DNA of 64,000 nucleotides from Neorhizobium alkalisoli (GCF_007829835.1 NZ_VIWP01000002.1:682001-746000); one strand, 5' to 3'. Counted from the stretch's first letter, positions 16,883-25,367 are shown. Notes: generated by a model from the sequence alone, not told the origin. Made by a program: numbers and translations.

Positions 16883-17210
16883 CACTGTCCTCCTTCTGAA
16901 CAAGCAGTTTTTCGAGCGCCTCAAGGCGCAGTTCCCAGATGGACTTGAGATCGGAAAACCAGGCCTCCGTCAGCCGGAGGGGTTCCAGCTCGGCGGTGAT
17001 CAGATGCTCGCGACCAAAAGTTCGGCGGGTGACAAGTCCCGCCTCCTCCAGCACCTTGATATGCTTCGAGACGGAATTCAGGGACATGTCGAAATGGTTG
17101 GCGAGCGCCGTCACTCTCAGCGCCCCCTCCTGAACGAGAAGCGTGAGGATCTGCCGCCGCGTGGCATCGCCAGCGGCCTTCAAAATACGTGATAGCGCGT
17201 CGTCGTCCAT
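16875..17210 (-). CDS. ArsR-family repressor
   Basis: A 111-residue winged-helix protein. Features are ALSRILKAAGDATRRQILTLLVQEGALRVTALA (helices 1-3), the recognition helix MSLNSVSKHIKVLEEAGLV and the wing RRTFGREHLITAELEPL. It has none of the usual cysteine metal ligands, so it is not a metal sensor of the classic ArsR/SmtB kind. It is the first gene of a two-gene unit with the SRPBCC protein. Two dyad operators lie immediately upstream, one of them over its own ribosome-binding site, which points to autorepression. Confidence 0.9.
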   Translation of the reverse strand: MDDDALSRILKAAGDATRRQILTLLVQEGALRVTALANHFDMSLNSVSKHIKVLEEAGLVTRRTFGREHLITAELEPLRLTEAWFSDLKSIWELRLEALEKLLVQKEDSDE

Positions 17211-17211
17211 T

Positions 17212-17272
17212 CATTCACCCGTATGGTTGAATATAAATATCCAGCTGGAATAGTCAACCATATGGGTGAATG
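17212..17272. promoter_or_regulatory. Paired ArsR operators forming a 19-bp inverted repeat
   Basis: Two 19-bp arms (17212-17230 and 17254-17272) are inverted copies of each other with one mismatch. Each arm is itself a near-palindrome of the form TCA-N-CCATATGG-N-TGA. The arm nearest the gene covers the GGGTGA Shine-Dalgarno sequence of the ArsR start at 17210. Symmetry and position strongly suggest two bound repressor dimers. Confidence 0.7.
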
Positions 17273-17341
17273 ATTTTGAAGCCGTGCCACGATGCCGCCC
17301 ACAGGAACTGCTGTGCGGAAAAGCGGATGGCCACGCGGAAC

Positions 17342-19006
17342 TCAGTTCGGAGCGGGAGTATCGAGGCTGACAATCCGGTCTGCCGGGCCGATCACGGATC
17401 GCCTGTGCGTGATCGCCAGCACGGTGACATCGCTGCAGAGAATGCGGATATGGTCCATCACGCCTTTCTCCGTCGCTTCGTCGAGGGCGGAACTGGCCTC
17501 GTCGAGGAAGAGGATGGCCGGATCACCATAAAGGGCACGGGCGATGGCGATCCGTTGCCGTTCACCGCCTGACAGTTTCAATCCGCGCTCACCGACCGTC
17601 GTTTCAAACCCATCCGGCAGGTCCTCGATGAACGTCAGGATTGCCGCCTTGCCGGCCGCAAGCCGCAGGCGTTTCTCGTCTCTCGGTCGGCCCAGAAGGA
17701 TATTGTCGGCGAGCGTCTCGTTCAGTAGGATAACCTCCTGCGGCACCACGGCGATGGCCGAATACCAGTCGGCCCGGCCTATGGTCTCGAGATCGGTGCC
17801 GTCGATGACGATACGGCCGGCGGTCGGTGACATCGATTTCAGCGCGAGCTTGAAGATCGTCGATTTGCCGGAGCCGGTCTCGCCGACGAGAAAGGTGATG
17901 CCGCCGCGGCTCGCGTCAAATGAGACGTTCTCGACACCACGACCGTTGTCATAGGCATAACCGACATTTTCGAATTGCAGCTTGCCGGTTCGCGGAGAAA
18001 ACCTGGCCGCGTGCGGAAGAACCCGTTCCTCGCCAGCCCGCCACATGTCCGACATCGGCGCAAGATCCGACCTGACACGGGCAAGATCGTCGAGCGTATG
18101 GGCAATCATCTCGAACGGCATGTTGAGCTGGATGAGAAGAGCATTGAACAATACGAGATCGCCAACCGAGAGTTCTCCCGACTGGTAACGTGGCAGAAGA
18201 AGCAGAAGGGTGACAGCGAACTGCAAGGCAAGACCAAGGCCGATCACGGCGACATAACCGATGCGCTGCAGCACGTAGCTGCGCCAGCTGGCGCGAACCT
18301 CCTCTGCCTTTTCGACAAAACGTCGCTTCATCCAGGCATGGCTGCCAAATTGCCGAAGCGTCTCCATGGCATTCATCGCATTGCCGACAAAGCGCGAATT
18401 CTCCTGCCCCGCCTCGACGGCGCGGTCGAGGAAGACGCGTGCCCGCCGGGTCGAAACCAGCGTCAGCCATGTGGAGAACACGCCATAGGCTGCGACGATG
18501 GCCACGACCTGCAGGTCGATCATTGCGCCGAGTGTCACAAGCGTCAGCGCGATCTGCACCATGCCCGGGATGAAGACGATCAGGCCGAGCTGAAGAAGCT
18601 GCGTCAGGGCGCCCTGCCCCTTTGCTCCCGCCAGCATGATCTCGGACGGATTGTGCTCGATGAAGAAGGCAGATGTCTTCCTGAGGATCGTTTCGAAAAA
18701 CTGCGTGCTGGCAACGAAGCCGAGATTACGAGCAGTCATCAGCGACAAGAACTGCACCATCTGCTGCAGGACCGACGAGAGGCCCAGAAGCAGAGCATAG
18801 ACGATGAAGGCAAAGGCGACGCCTTCCACTGCCCGGTCACGCGGAAGCGCATCGATGATGCGCGAGAAAACGATCGGAGCCGCAATGGCGCCGCAGCTGG
18901 CAATCGGCACGATGGCAAAGCTCAGAAGGATCATCCAACGATCCAGCTTCCAATAGGCTCGAAAAATTCCACGGACAGGTTCGAAAACGTGTCGGTTATC
19001 CGGCAT
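17342..19006 (-). CDS. ABCB-type exporter, fused membrane and ATPase domains
   Basis: A 554-residue half-transporter expected to act as a homodimer in the inner membrane. Six transmembrane helices fill residues about 22-300. The ATPase has Walker A GETGSGKST (375-383), a Q-loop in VVPQEV, signature LSGGERQRIAIARAL, Walker B AILFLDEASSALD and the H-loop AITHRR. It resembles Atm1/heavy-metal and lipid ABCB exporters more than HlyB, as it has no N-terminal C39-like domain. The substrate is unknown. The candidate iron box upstream (19193-19207) makes siderophore or iron-linked export a reasonable guess. The RTX protease gene lies upstream on the same strand, but a terminator separates them. Confidence 0.88.
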   Translation of the reverse strand: MPDNRHVFEPVRGIFRAYWKLDRWMILLSFAIVPIASCGAIAAPIVFSRIIDALPRDRAVEGVAFAFIVYALLLGLSSVLQQMVQFLSLMTARNLGFVASTQFFETILRKTSAFFIEHNPSEIMLAGAKGQGALTQLLQLGLIVFIPGMVQIALTLVTLGAMIDLQVVAIVAAYGVFSTWLTLVSTRRARVFLDRAVEAGQENSRFVGNAMNAMETLRQFGSHAWMKRRFVEKAEEVRASWRSYVLQRIGYVAVIGLGLALQFAVTLLLLLPRYQSGELSVGDLVLFNALLIQLNMPFEMIAHTLDDLARVRSDLAPMSDMWRAGEERVLPHAARFSPRTGKLQFENVGYAYDNGRGVENVSFDASRGGITFLVGETGSGKSTIFKLALKSMSPTAGRIVIDGTDLETIGRADWYSAIAVVPQEVILLNETLADNILLGRPRDEKRLRLAAGKAAILTFIEDLPDGFETTVGERGLKLSGGERQRIAIARALYGDPAILFLDEASSALDEATEKGVMDHIRILCSDVTVLAITHRRSVIGPADRIVSLDTPAPN

Positions 19007-19192
19007 GACAATAACCTCTCACCTTGCGGGGAAACCTGCCGCCGTTGCGGTTCAAAAGGCATGGAAATGCGCTGAAGCGCGCGGCGGCAATGCGGAGTAA
19101 CGATTTGCTTCAAAACAGGAATTGGGCGCAAAGCAGTTGCGATACCAACGATCGCCATATGCACCCGAAACTGGTGTAACGAAACATAATAT

Positions 19193-19207
19193 TGACTGCA
19201 ACAGTCA
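19193..19207. promoter_or_regulatory. Candidate RirA iron-responsive (IRO) box
   Basis: TGACTGCAACAGTCA is a perfect dyad (TGACTG/CAGTCA around CAA). It fits the TGA-N9-TCA pattern described for RirA-bound iron-responsive operators in rhizobia, and sits in an AT-rich patch. It lies 187 nt upstream of the ABC exporter. On the minus strand it overlaps a plausible -35 (TTGCAG). The assignment to RirA is inference from the pattern. Confidence 0.5.
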
Positions 19208-19244
19208 TATTAAATTCCGACGACCAATGGTTCAGCAGGCCGTG

Positions 19245-19278
19245 AAACAAAAAATGCCCGGTTCGCCACCGGGCATTT
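19245..19278 (-). terminator. Rho-independent terminator of the M10 protease gene
   Basis: A perfect 11-bp stem AAATGCCCGGT/ACCGGGCATTT (19252-19278) with a 5-nt loop. Read on the minus strand it is followed by a run of T, 28 nt after the protease stop. Confidence 0.85.
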
Positions 19279-19305
19279 CGTCGATCAAGATCACCGCAAA
19301 AACGA

Positions 19306-20733
19306 TCATGCGATCAGGAAATCGTTGAAGGCGAGTTTGTAATTGTTGTCGAGCTCGGCCAGCTTGATGGCCGCGGCACCTGTGCCGGCGCCGTCCCTGT
19401 CGTAATAGACCCAGTGATCCTTGGTGTCGTAGAACAGGTGGTCGCCCTTGCCCATCGACTTTACCGAGGTGCCGGAGGAAAAGTCCGCCTTGGAGACGCC
19501 GGTCTTCTTGTCGGAATCGAAGACCGTGAATGTGGTGTCCAGCAGCGTGATCTTGTCGCCCTTGCCGAAATCGAGGATCAGGTCGAGGCCGAGCTTGGAG
19601 AGGGCCGAGCCACCGAAAACGAAATAATCGCGGCCGGCGCCGCCGGAGAGCGTGTCCTTGCCGGTACCGCCATAAAGCAGGTCGTTACCGCCGCCGCCAT
19701 AAAGCTTGTCATTGCCGCCATTGCCGATCAGCGTGTCGTTGCCGCCGCGGCCTTCCAGCTTGTTGGCCACGGCATTGCCGGTGATCTCGTCGGCGCCCGA
19801 GCCGCCGATCGCGTTTTCGATCGTCACGCCCTTGGCGATCGAGACATTGTATTTCAGGCCGCCGACCGAGGAAAAATGTTCGGCGTTGAGATCGATCACC
19901 TGCTTGTTGGAATATTTGGCGAAATTCAGCGTGTCATTGCCGCCGGCATCCCAGATCGAAAACACCGATTTGTCGCTGGCCGAAGACAGGCCATAGACGC
20001 CATCGCCGCCGAAACCATAGGTGTCGTTGCCGGTGCGCGTCGTCATGTTGGCGCCGTAGAGGCGCTGCAGGGCGGCGATATCGTGCAGGCCGAGCGTCTT
20101 CAGATAACGGCCGCCGAACACCGCGCCGGTCTCGGACGCATCGAAATAGCTCATGACCGTGTATTGCAGGCTGTCCTCGACATAGGAGGCGTCGGACGCA
20201 TAATCGAAATCATCCGGATAGTCGGTCGGATGTTCAAGGCCGAGCGAATGGCCGAGTTCGTGCATGACGGTGTTGTAATCGTCGGAACCGACCCGGATAT
20301 TCGGGCTGTTGCCATTGTCGTTCGGGCCCCGGAGATTGTACCAGAAGTCACCATCCGTCGAGGCGGCGCTGCGGTCGCCGTAACCGACCGTGTAGGAATA
20401 ACCATAGGTGTCGCTGTTCGCGCGGTCGGCGTAATTGCCGAGCAGGATCGTTGCGTCATCGGAATAACCGTCCGTGCCGGAAACGCGCGTCAGGGTGATG
20501 CCGGCCACGTCCTCGAACTGCTTGAAGATCAGTTCGCTGATGGCGATCTGGCTGGAGGTGAAGCGCTGGAAGGTCGAGGCTTCGATGTAATCACCCTCAT
20601 AACCGGACGGAATGCTTGCCCGGTAGGCATAGGTGACCGTCGCGTGTTCCTTAAGGTAATCCGACCAGCTGGAATCGTAGCGCGTCAGCTGCGCGGCAGC
20701 CTGCGCCGTGGTCAAAGATTTCTTCGTGGCCAT
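19306..20733 (-). CDS. Serralysin-like M10 metalloprotease with RTX repeats
   Basis: A 475-residue secreted zinc protease. The zinc site is HELGHSLGLEH (His158, Glu159, His162, His168) followed by the Met-turn YTVMSYFD. RTX calcium-binding nonapeptides lie at about residues 300-375 (GRGGNDTLIGNGGNDKLYGG..., GTGKDTLSGGAGRDYF). The M10 C-terminal domain ends in NDFLIA, a type I secretion signal. There is no Sec signal peptide. The length matches the serralysin family. Start: ATG at 20733 with GGGGA 6 nt upstream. Transporter partners HlyD and TolC are not in the window, and no inhibitor gene (Inh) was seen nearby. Confidence 0.93.
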   Translation of the reverse strand: MATKKSLTTAQAAAQLTRYDSSWSDYLKEHATVTYAYRASIPSGYEGDYIEASTFQRFTSSQIAISELIFKQFEDVAGITLTRVSGTDGYSDDATILLGNYADRANSDTYGYSYTVGYGDRSAASTDGDFWYNLRGPNDNGNSPNIRVGSDDYNTVMHELGHSLGLEHPTDYPDDFDYASDASYVEDSLQYTVMSYFDASETGAVFGGRYLKTLGLHDIAALQRLYGANMTTRTGNDTYGFGGDGVYGLSSASDKSVFSIWDAGGNDTLNFAKYSNKQVIDLNAEHFSSVGGLKYNVSIAKGVTIENAIGGSGADEITGNAVANKLEGRGGNDTLIGNGGNDKLYGGGGNDLLYGGTGKDTLSGGAGRDYFVFGGSALSKLGLDLILDFGKGDKITLLDTTFTVFDSDKKTGVSKADFSSGTSVKSMGKGDHLFYDTKDHWVYYDRDGAGTGAAAIKLAELDNNYKLAFNDFLIA

Positions 20734-20978
20734 CAACTTCCCCTTTAGTCCCGCCGGTGTATAGAAACACGCCAGATTCGCAGGAATATGGCAACCGGCC
20801 CAGTATTTCGATACGGGAATACACTTAATAAATCAGCCTTATACATGAAGTATGGCTCACTTTTTCCGGGATCGGTTCTCAAAGCTCGACCCCGCGTGTA
20901 TAAGCAAGCCGGGATGGCAAGATCGGCGGCGTGATCCGCCCGTGGCCAGTTTTGCGAAGGCATGATCGGGAGGACGAT

Positions 20979-22325
20979 ATGGCGAACCTTACCCCGCAGG
21001 AACAGCTGATGCTCGAACTGACCAACCGGGCCCGGATGGACCCGGCCGGCGAGGCGAAGCGGTTCGGCATTTCGCTCAACGAGGGCCTTTCGGCCGGAAC
21101 CCTGTCCTCGGCGCCGCGGCAGGTGCTGGCGGGCAATGATGCCATCGCCAAGGCTGCCGACAATCACAGCGCCTGGATGATCGAGAACGACAATTTCGCC
21201 CACCAGGAAACAAAGGGCACGACCGGCTTTACCGGCGAAGGCCCCGGCGACCGCATGACGGCCGCGGGCTATGAATTCACCGGCAGCTGGACCTATGGCG
21301 AAAACATCGCCTTTCGCGGCACGTCGCAGACCCTGACGACCAAGATGCTGACGGAATATATCATCCTGCAGCATCAGGATCTTTTCGTCGACGAAGGCAT
21401 TGCGGGCCGCGGCCACCGGCTGAACATTCTCGGCAAGGATTTTCAGGAAATCGGCATCGGCCAGCAGACCGGCGCCTTCACCTCCGGCGGCACGACCTTC
21501 AATGCCTCGATGGCGACGCAGGATTTCGGCAAGACCGGGGATAAGGTCTTCATCACCGGCGTCGTCTACAAGGACACGGTGATCAAGGACGATTTCTTCA
21601 GCGTCGGCGAGCAGATGACGAAGGTGAAAGTGTCGTCTTCAGGTGCCGTTACGAACACGACGGGCGCCGGCGGCGGCTACGAGCTTGCCTATAGCACCAG
21701 TGGAACGAAGACGGTCGATTTTGCGCTTTCGACCGGCAAGATCTCCGTCGGGCTTGCGCTTGGCGCGACCAATGTGAAGCTTGATGTCGTCAACGGCCAC
21801 GAAGTCTGGTCGAATGCCTCGATCAGCACGGCCTCGGCCAAGGTGACCGAGCTGCATGTGCTCGGCATTGCCAAGACCAATCTTTCCAGCGGCTCGACCG
21901 GCCAGAAACTGTTCGGCAATGACACGGTGAATGTGCTGAAGGGCAATGGCGGCAATGACACGCTGTATGGCGGTCGCGGCGCCGACGACCTTTATGGCGG
22001 CACGGGCAAGGACACCTTTGTGTTCAAGGCAGCGACCGACAGCACGGTGAAGAGCAGCGGCCGCGACACGATCTTCGACTTTTCCGGCACGAGCGGCGAT
22101 AAGATGGATTTTTCCGATATCGACGCCAATTCGAAGACGGCCAAGGACGACGCTTTCAGCTTTATCGGCACCAAGGCCTTTAGCGGCCATGCCGGCGAGC
22201 TGCGTTACGAAAAACAGGCTTCGGACACTTATGTCTATGGCGATGTGAACGGCGACAAGAAGGCCGATTTCGCCGTCCATCTCGATGACGCGATGGCGCT
22301 CTCTAAGGGCTATTTCCTGCTCTGA
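20979..22325 (+). CDS. CAP/SCP-domain protein with RTX repeats
   Basis: A 448-residue probable type I secreted protein. Residues about 5-175 form a CAP (SCP/PR-1) domain: LTNRARMDPAGEAKRFG, AKAADNHSAWMIENDNFAHQ, YGENIAFRG and GRGHRLNILGKDFQEIGIG. A beta-rich middle (180-300) follows, then RTX repeats (GNGGNDTLYGGRGADDLYGG) and a serralysin C-terminal domain ending SKGYFLL. Its last 55 residues are close to those of the RTX protein at 2468-3298. The ATG has GGGAGGA 5 nt upstream. Some CAP proteins bind sterols or lipids, but no specific activity is claimed. It is divergent from the protease gene. Confidence 0.9.
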   Translation: MANLTPQEQLMLELTNRARMDPAGEAKRFGISLNEGLSAGTLSSAPRQVLAGNDAIAKAADNHSAWMIENDNFAHQETKGTTGFTGEGPGDRMTAAGYEFTGSWTYGENIAFRGTSQTLTTKMLTEYIILQHQDLFVDEGIAGRGHRLNILGKDFQEIGIGQQTGAFTSGGTTFNASMATQDFGKTGDKVFITGVVYKDTVIKDDFFSVGEQMTKVKVSSSGAVTNTTGAGGGYELAYSTSGTKTVDFALSTGKISVGLALGATNVKLDVVNGHEVWSNASISTASAKVTELHVLGIAKTNLSSGSTGQKLFGNDTVNVLKGNGGNDTLYGGRGADDLYGGTGKDTFVFKAATDSTVKSSGRDTIFDFSGTSGDKMDFSDIDANSKTAKDDAFSFIGTKAFSGHAGELRYEKQASDTYVYGDVNGDKKADFAVHLDDAMALSKGYFLL

Positions 22326-22331
22326 CAGGCG

Positions 22332-23078
22332 TCAGAGCCTGCCGTCAGCGGCAAAATCGGCGGTGGCGAAACCGAGCCGCATGGGCGGGAAATCGCGGAT
22401 AGCCTGAATGCCGGCGCGAGACAGGCGGATGCGCCAGGTCTGGCGTTCGGTCGGCTCGCTTGCGGCAAAACCCTTTGCCGTCAGCAGGGCGACATTCACC
22501 CCTCCCCCCGGATCACGCACCGAGCGATAGAGGATCGCCTCGGCGCCAGCCTCCCGGGCGGTATCGGCAAGCGCCTGGCAGGCGGTATAATCGCGCCGGT
22601 CCTCCCAGAAGGTACGATCGCGATCGAGCGGCGGCAGCGTCAGGTCGATGCCGAAACCGGTTTCGATCGGCACGGCGAAGGCGGAATATTCGGCAGCATT
22701 GGCTGGAAGCGGCGTTGCCGGCGATTCGGCAAAGAAAAGCAGCCGGTAAAAGGCCATTTCGGCAACCGCGGTTTCGATCCGGGCGGCCGCATAAAAGACG
22801 CCGAGCGTCTTGCCGGCGCGCCGGAAACGCGAGCCGTAGGGATAGGCGGCGGCATAACGGAACGGGGTTTTAAGGAGATAATCCAGCCCCTCGCATTCCG
22901 GCGGGAAAGCAGGTTTCGTCTCTTCCAGCAGCGTTTCCAGAAGTGCCTGCTCCTCCACCGTATCGACGAGCTTCATTGTCGAGACACGGTGCTGTGCCTC
23001 GACGAGCCGCCAGAAGACGCCGGAGACGGTGCGGAACTCAGACGAGAGCGCGGCGGGCGTCCAGATAGGCAAGGACAT
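22332..23078 (-). CDS. RES-domain toxin (NAD+ phosphorylase family)
   Basis: A 248-residue RES-domain protein, the toxin of RES/Xre toxin-antitoxin modules, which degrades NAD+. The family name comes from conserved Arg, Glu and Ser residues. Plausible counterparts are the Arg in SRFRRAGKTLGVFYAA, the Glu in ETAVAEMAFYRLLFF, and the Ser in ILYRSVRDPGGGVNVAL. It overlaps the upstream antitoxin gene by 41 nt, an unusually long overlap in a different frame. Translation probably depends on the antitoxin being read through. Confidence 0.88.
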   Translation of the reverse strand: MSLPIWTPAALSSEFRTVSGVFWRLVEAQHRVSTMKLVDTVEEQALLETLLEETKPAFPPECEGLDYLLKTPFRYAAAYPYGSRFRRAGKTLGVFYAAARIETAVAEMAFYRLLFFAESPATPLPANAAEYSAFAVPIETGFGIDLTLPPLDRDRTFWEDRRDYTACQALADTAREAGAEAILYRSVRDPGGGVNVALLTAKGFAASEPTERQTWRIRLSRAGIQAIRDFPPMRLGFATADFAADGRL

Positions 23079-23421
23079 CGGTCAGGCCGGATATGGAAAG
23101 GATCTTTTCGGCGGGAATGCCGCCGAGTGCGGTGTTTTCATTGCGCAGCCAGCTACGCGCCACTGCCTCGTCACCGCCGGAAATCGCATCCAGAGAACGG
23201 AACAGGCGGATGAAGAGAAGCGCCAGTTCATACGGCTTGCTGCCCTTTTCGAGCAGATGATCGAGCCGTTTCATGCGCGATACGGAGGCTTCCGAGACGC
23301 CGATGACGCCGGCAAGGGCGCGGGCATTCAATCCCAGCCGCTCGGCTGCGACGGTCGCGGCCTTGGTGACCACCTGGCCCTCGGATATGGCGAGAGGCTC
23401 TCTTTGCTGCTGCAAACCCAT
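23038..23421 (-). CDS. Xre/MbcA/ParS-type antitoxin
   Basis: A 127-residue partner of the RES toxin. Residues about 20-60 hold an Xre-like helix-turn-helix (AAERLGLNARALAGVIGVSEASVSRM). The C-terminal toxin-binding domain (residues about 65-127) has the family's RLFRSLDAISGGDEAVARSWLRNEN and GGIPAEKI segments. The ATG at 23421 has AAGGA 8 nt upstream; a TTG six codons earlier is less likely. Antitoxin-first order matches known RES/Xre modules. Confidence 0.88.
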   Translation of the reverse strand: MGLQQQREPLAISEGQVVTKAATVAAERLGLNARALAGVIGVSEASVSRMKRLDHLLEKGSKPYELALLFIRLFRSLDAISGGDEAVARSWLRNENTALGGIPAEKILSISGLTDVLAYLDARRALV

Positions 23422-23541
23422 GGCAATTTCCTTTCCCAAGAAAGAAATAGCAGGGATCTACATAAAATTCAAGGAAGCGACCGAAGCCGCTTCCCTGATT
23501 GTCTTTACAGATCTGCTTGTCCGCCCGACAGGGCGAGTTTG

Positions 23542-23964
23542 TCAGGCGAGCTTGACCGGCACTTCGGTCGAGGTGCGCATGGCGTGGCTGTAAGGGCAGA
23601 CGATATGAGCCTTGGCAATCAGGTCTTCCGCGACGGCGCGATCGACGCCCGGGATATCGACGAGGAGCGACACTTCGATGCCGAAACCGGTGCCATCATC
23701 ACGCGGGCCGATGCCGACGGTTGCGGTGACCTTGGCGTCTTCCGGGATCTTTACCTTGGCCTGACCGGCGACGAACTTCAGCGCGCCGAGGAAGCAGGCC
23801 GAATAACCGACCGAGAAGAGCTGTTCCGGATTGGTGCCGGTGGCGCCATCACCGCCAAGTTCCTTCGGAACCGTCAGCGTGACATCGAGAACGCCGTTTT
23901 CAGAAGCGCCGTGGCCAGCGCGACCGCCGGTGGCGGAACCCTTGGTGGTGTAGAGAATAGCCAT
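23542..23964 (-). CDS. ohr: Organic hydroperoxide resistance protein Ohr
   Basis: A 140-residue thiol peroxidase of the OsmC/Ohr family that reduces organic hydroperoxides using lipoyl reductants. The catalytic cysteines are visible: peroxidatic Cys in [11 protein letters not shown] (about 58) and resolving Cys in HIVCPYSHA (about 122). The family N-terminus [17 protein letters not shown] is also present. AAGGAG lies 8 nt before the ATG. It is divergent from ohrR, with the operator between them. Confidence 0.95.
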   Translation of the reverse strand: MAILYTTKGSATGGRAGHGASENGVLDVTLTVPKELGGDGATGTNPEQLFSVGYSACFLGALKFVAGQAKVKIPEDAKVTATVGIGPRDDGTGFGIEVSLLVDIPGVDRAVAEDLIAKAHIVCPYSHAMRTSTEVPVKLA

Positions 23965-23990
23965 GATCGATACTCCTTGGTTTAAAAATT

Positions 23991-24013
23991 TGTCCGCAAT
24001 TCAATTGCGCACA
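23991..24013. promoter_or_regulatory. OhrR operator
   Basis: GCAATT-C-AATTGC (23996-24008) forms a perfect dyad, extended outward by TGT/ACA at 23991 and 24013. It lies between ohr and the divergent ohrR, 27 nt from the ohr start, where the OhrR site is found in related bacteria. Confidence 0.75.
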
Positions 24014-24107
24014 ATCTAATTACGCGCATTGAAATCTGCCGTCAAGCCTGCGATATTGTGTTTGAGGAAAAAACTTAGGTCACGAGAGCGTGACGTCAGG
24101 ACCCGCC

Positions 24108-24569
24108 ATGTCGAAAAATGCGCAGACAGTTGCCCCGGAACCGCCGATCAAGATCGATGCCATGCTCTGCTTTGCGATCTATGGCGCGGCGCATGCCTTT
24201 ACCCGCACCTATAAGCCGCTACTCGAGCCGCTTGGCCTCACCTATCCGCAATATCTGGTGATGGTGGCGCTCTGGGAGGAGGATGCACAGACGGTGAAGG
24301 CGCTCGGCGAACGCCTCGGCCTCGATTCCGGCACGCTGTCGCCGCTGCTGAAACGGCTGGAACAGGCAGGCCTCGTCGCCCGAAAGCGCAATCGCGAGGA
24401 CGAGCGGCAGGTCAATGTGCATCTGACGGAACAGGGGCTGACGATGAAGGCCGAGGCCGCATCGGTGACCGCGAATATCGGCAAGGCGATCGGCTGCAGC
24501 CTCGACGAGGCCGTGGCGCTGCGGGATGCGGTAAATGCGCTGAAGGGGCGGCTTGACGGGGCGGAGTAA
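24108..24569 (+). CDS. ohrR: Organic hydroperoxide-sensing repressor OhrR
   Basis: A 153-residue MarR-type repressor. The peroxidatic sensing Cys lies in AMLCFAIYGAAHAFTRTY near residue 20, the hallmark of OhrR. The HTH (QTVKALGERLGLDSGTLSPLLKRLEQAGLV) and wing (ARKRNREDERQVNVHLTEQG) follow. Oxidation of the Cys by organic peroxides should release it from the operator and induce ohr. The ATG at 24108 has AGGA 6 nt upstream; the GTG at 24090 is a less likely start. Confidence 0.95.
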   Translation: MSKNAQTVAPEPPIKIDAMLCFAIYGAAHAFTRTYKPLLEPLGLTYPQYLVMVALWEEDAQTVKALGERLGLDSGTLSPLLKRLEQAGLVARKRNREDERQVNVHLTEQGLTMKAEAASVTANIGKAIGCSLDEAVALRDAVNALKGRLDGAE

Positions 24570-24591
24570 GGCGAAAGATCCAGCCTCCATG

Positions 24592-24622
24592 AAAAAAGGC
24601 CGCAATCGCTGCGGCCTTTTCC
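24592..24622. terminator. Bidirectional terminator after ohrR
   Basis: A perfect 11-bp stem AAAAGGCCGCA/TGCGGCCTTTT with a 5-nt loop lies between convergent genes ending at 24569 (+) and 24648 (-). The A and T tracts make it usable from both sides. Confidence 0.85.
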
Positions 24623-24647
24623 ATGTCTTGATCGCTGTGCGCCAGGC

Positions 24648-25367
24648 TTACTGCCAGACGACGATCCGCGCCTTCTGCGGCACGCGGTCGTAGAGATCGA
24701 TAATGTCCTGGTTCATCAGGCGCACGCAGCCGGACGAGACGGCTTTGCCGATTGAATTCCATTCCGGATTGCCGTGCAGGCGATAAAGCGTGTCCTGGCC
24801 ATTCTGGAAGATATAGAGCGCGCGGGCACCGAGCGGGTTCAAGAGGCCCGGCGGCATGCCGCCATTCTTCGACGAATATTTGATGAGCTCCGGCTGGCGG
24901 GCGACCATTTCGTCCGGCGGGGTCCATTTCGGCCACTTTTGGCGCCACTGGATGACGCCCTCGCCCGACCACGAAAAACCCTCGCGGCCGATGCCGACGC
25001 CGTAACGCATGGCGCTGCCGCCTTCTTCGACCAGATAAAGGAAACGCGACGGCGTATCGACAACGATCGTGCCGGGACGTTCGCCGGTCGGATCGACGAC
25101 GCGCTGGCGGTAATAGCGCGGATTGATCTTCTGGTAGGGAATGGCCGGAATGTGGAAACCGCCATCATCGACGGCGGCATACATGGAGGCGGCATCGACG
25201 GAGCCGGCCGCATCCGGGCTGCGGAACGTGACGCCGTCACGATAGCTGATGATGGAGCCGCCCGGACCGGGTGCTGCGGTGGAAGCACAGCCGGCCAGCG
25301 TGGACGCGGCACCGACGCCCATCAGCGACAGGAGGCCCCGGCGGGATAAACGGATATCTGAGATCAT
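24648..25367 (-). CDS. L,D-transpeptidase (YkuD), Tat-type lipoprotein signal
   Basis: A 239-residue cell-wall enzyme forming 3-3 peptidoglycan cross-links or attaching proteins to peptidoglycan. The N-terminus has a twin-arginine segment (LSRRGLLSLMG) and a lipobox LAGC at about residues 24-27, so export by Tat and lipidation are both possible. The YkuD domain fills residues about 90-239. The active site is His in LYRLHGNPEW and SSGCVRL with the catalytic Cys. Start: ATG at 25367, which puts the signal at the N-terminus. It is a close paralogue of the next gene upstream. Confidence 0.92.
   Translation of the reverse strand: MISDIRLSRRGLLSLMGVGAASTLAGCASTAAPGPGGSIISYRDGVTFRSPDAAGSVDAASMYAAVDDGGFHIPAIPYQKINPRYYRQRVVDPTGERPGTIVVDTPSRFLYLVEEGGSAMRYGVGIGREGFSWSGEGVIQWRQKWPKWTPPDEMVARQPELIKYSSKNGGMPPGLLNPLGARALYIFQNGQDTLYRLHGNPEWNSIGKAVSSGCVRLMNQDIIDLYDRVPQKARIVVWQ

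Noticed and set aside
17342..20733. ABC exporter as the dedicated transporter of the RTX protease
   Set aside because: It lacks the HlyB-type N-terminal domain, a terminator lies between the genes, and no HlyD or TolC gene is present, so the link is not supported.
19414..20748. Long plus-strand open frame opposite the M10 protease
   Set aside because: No ribosome-binding site or known domain; the minus strand carries the zinc motif and RTX repeats.
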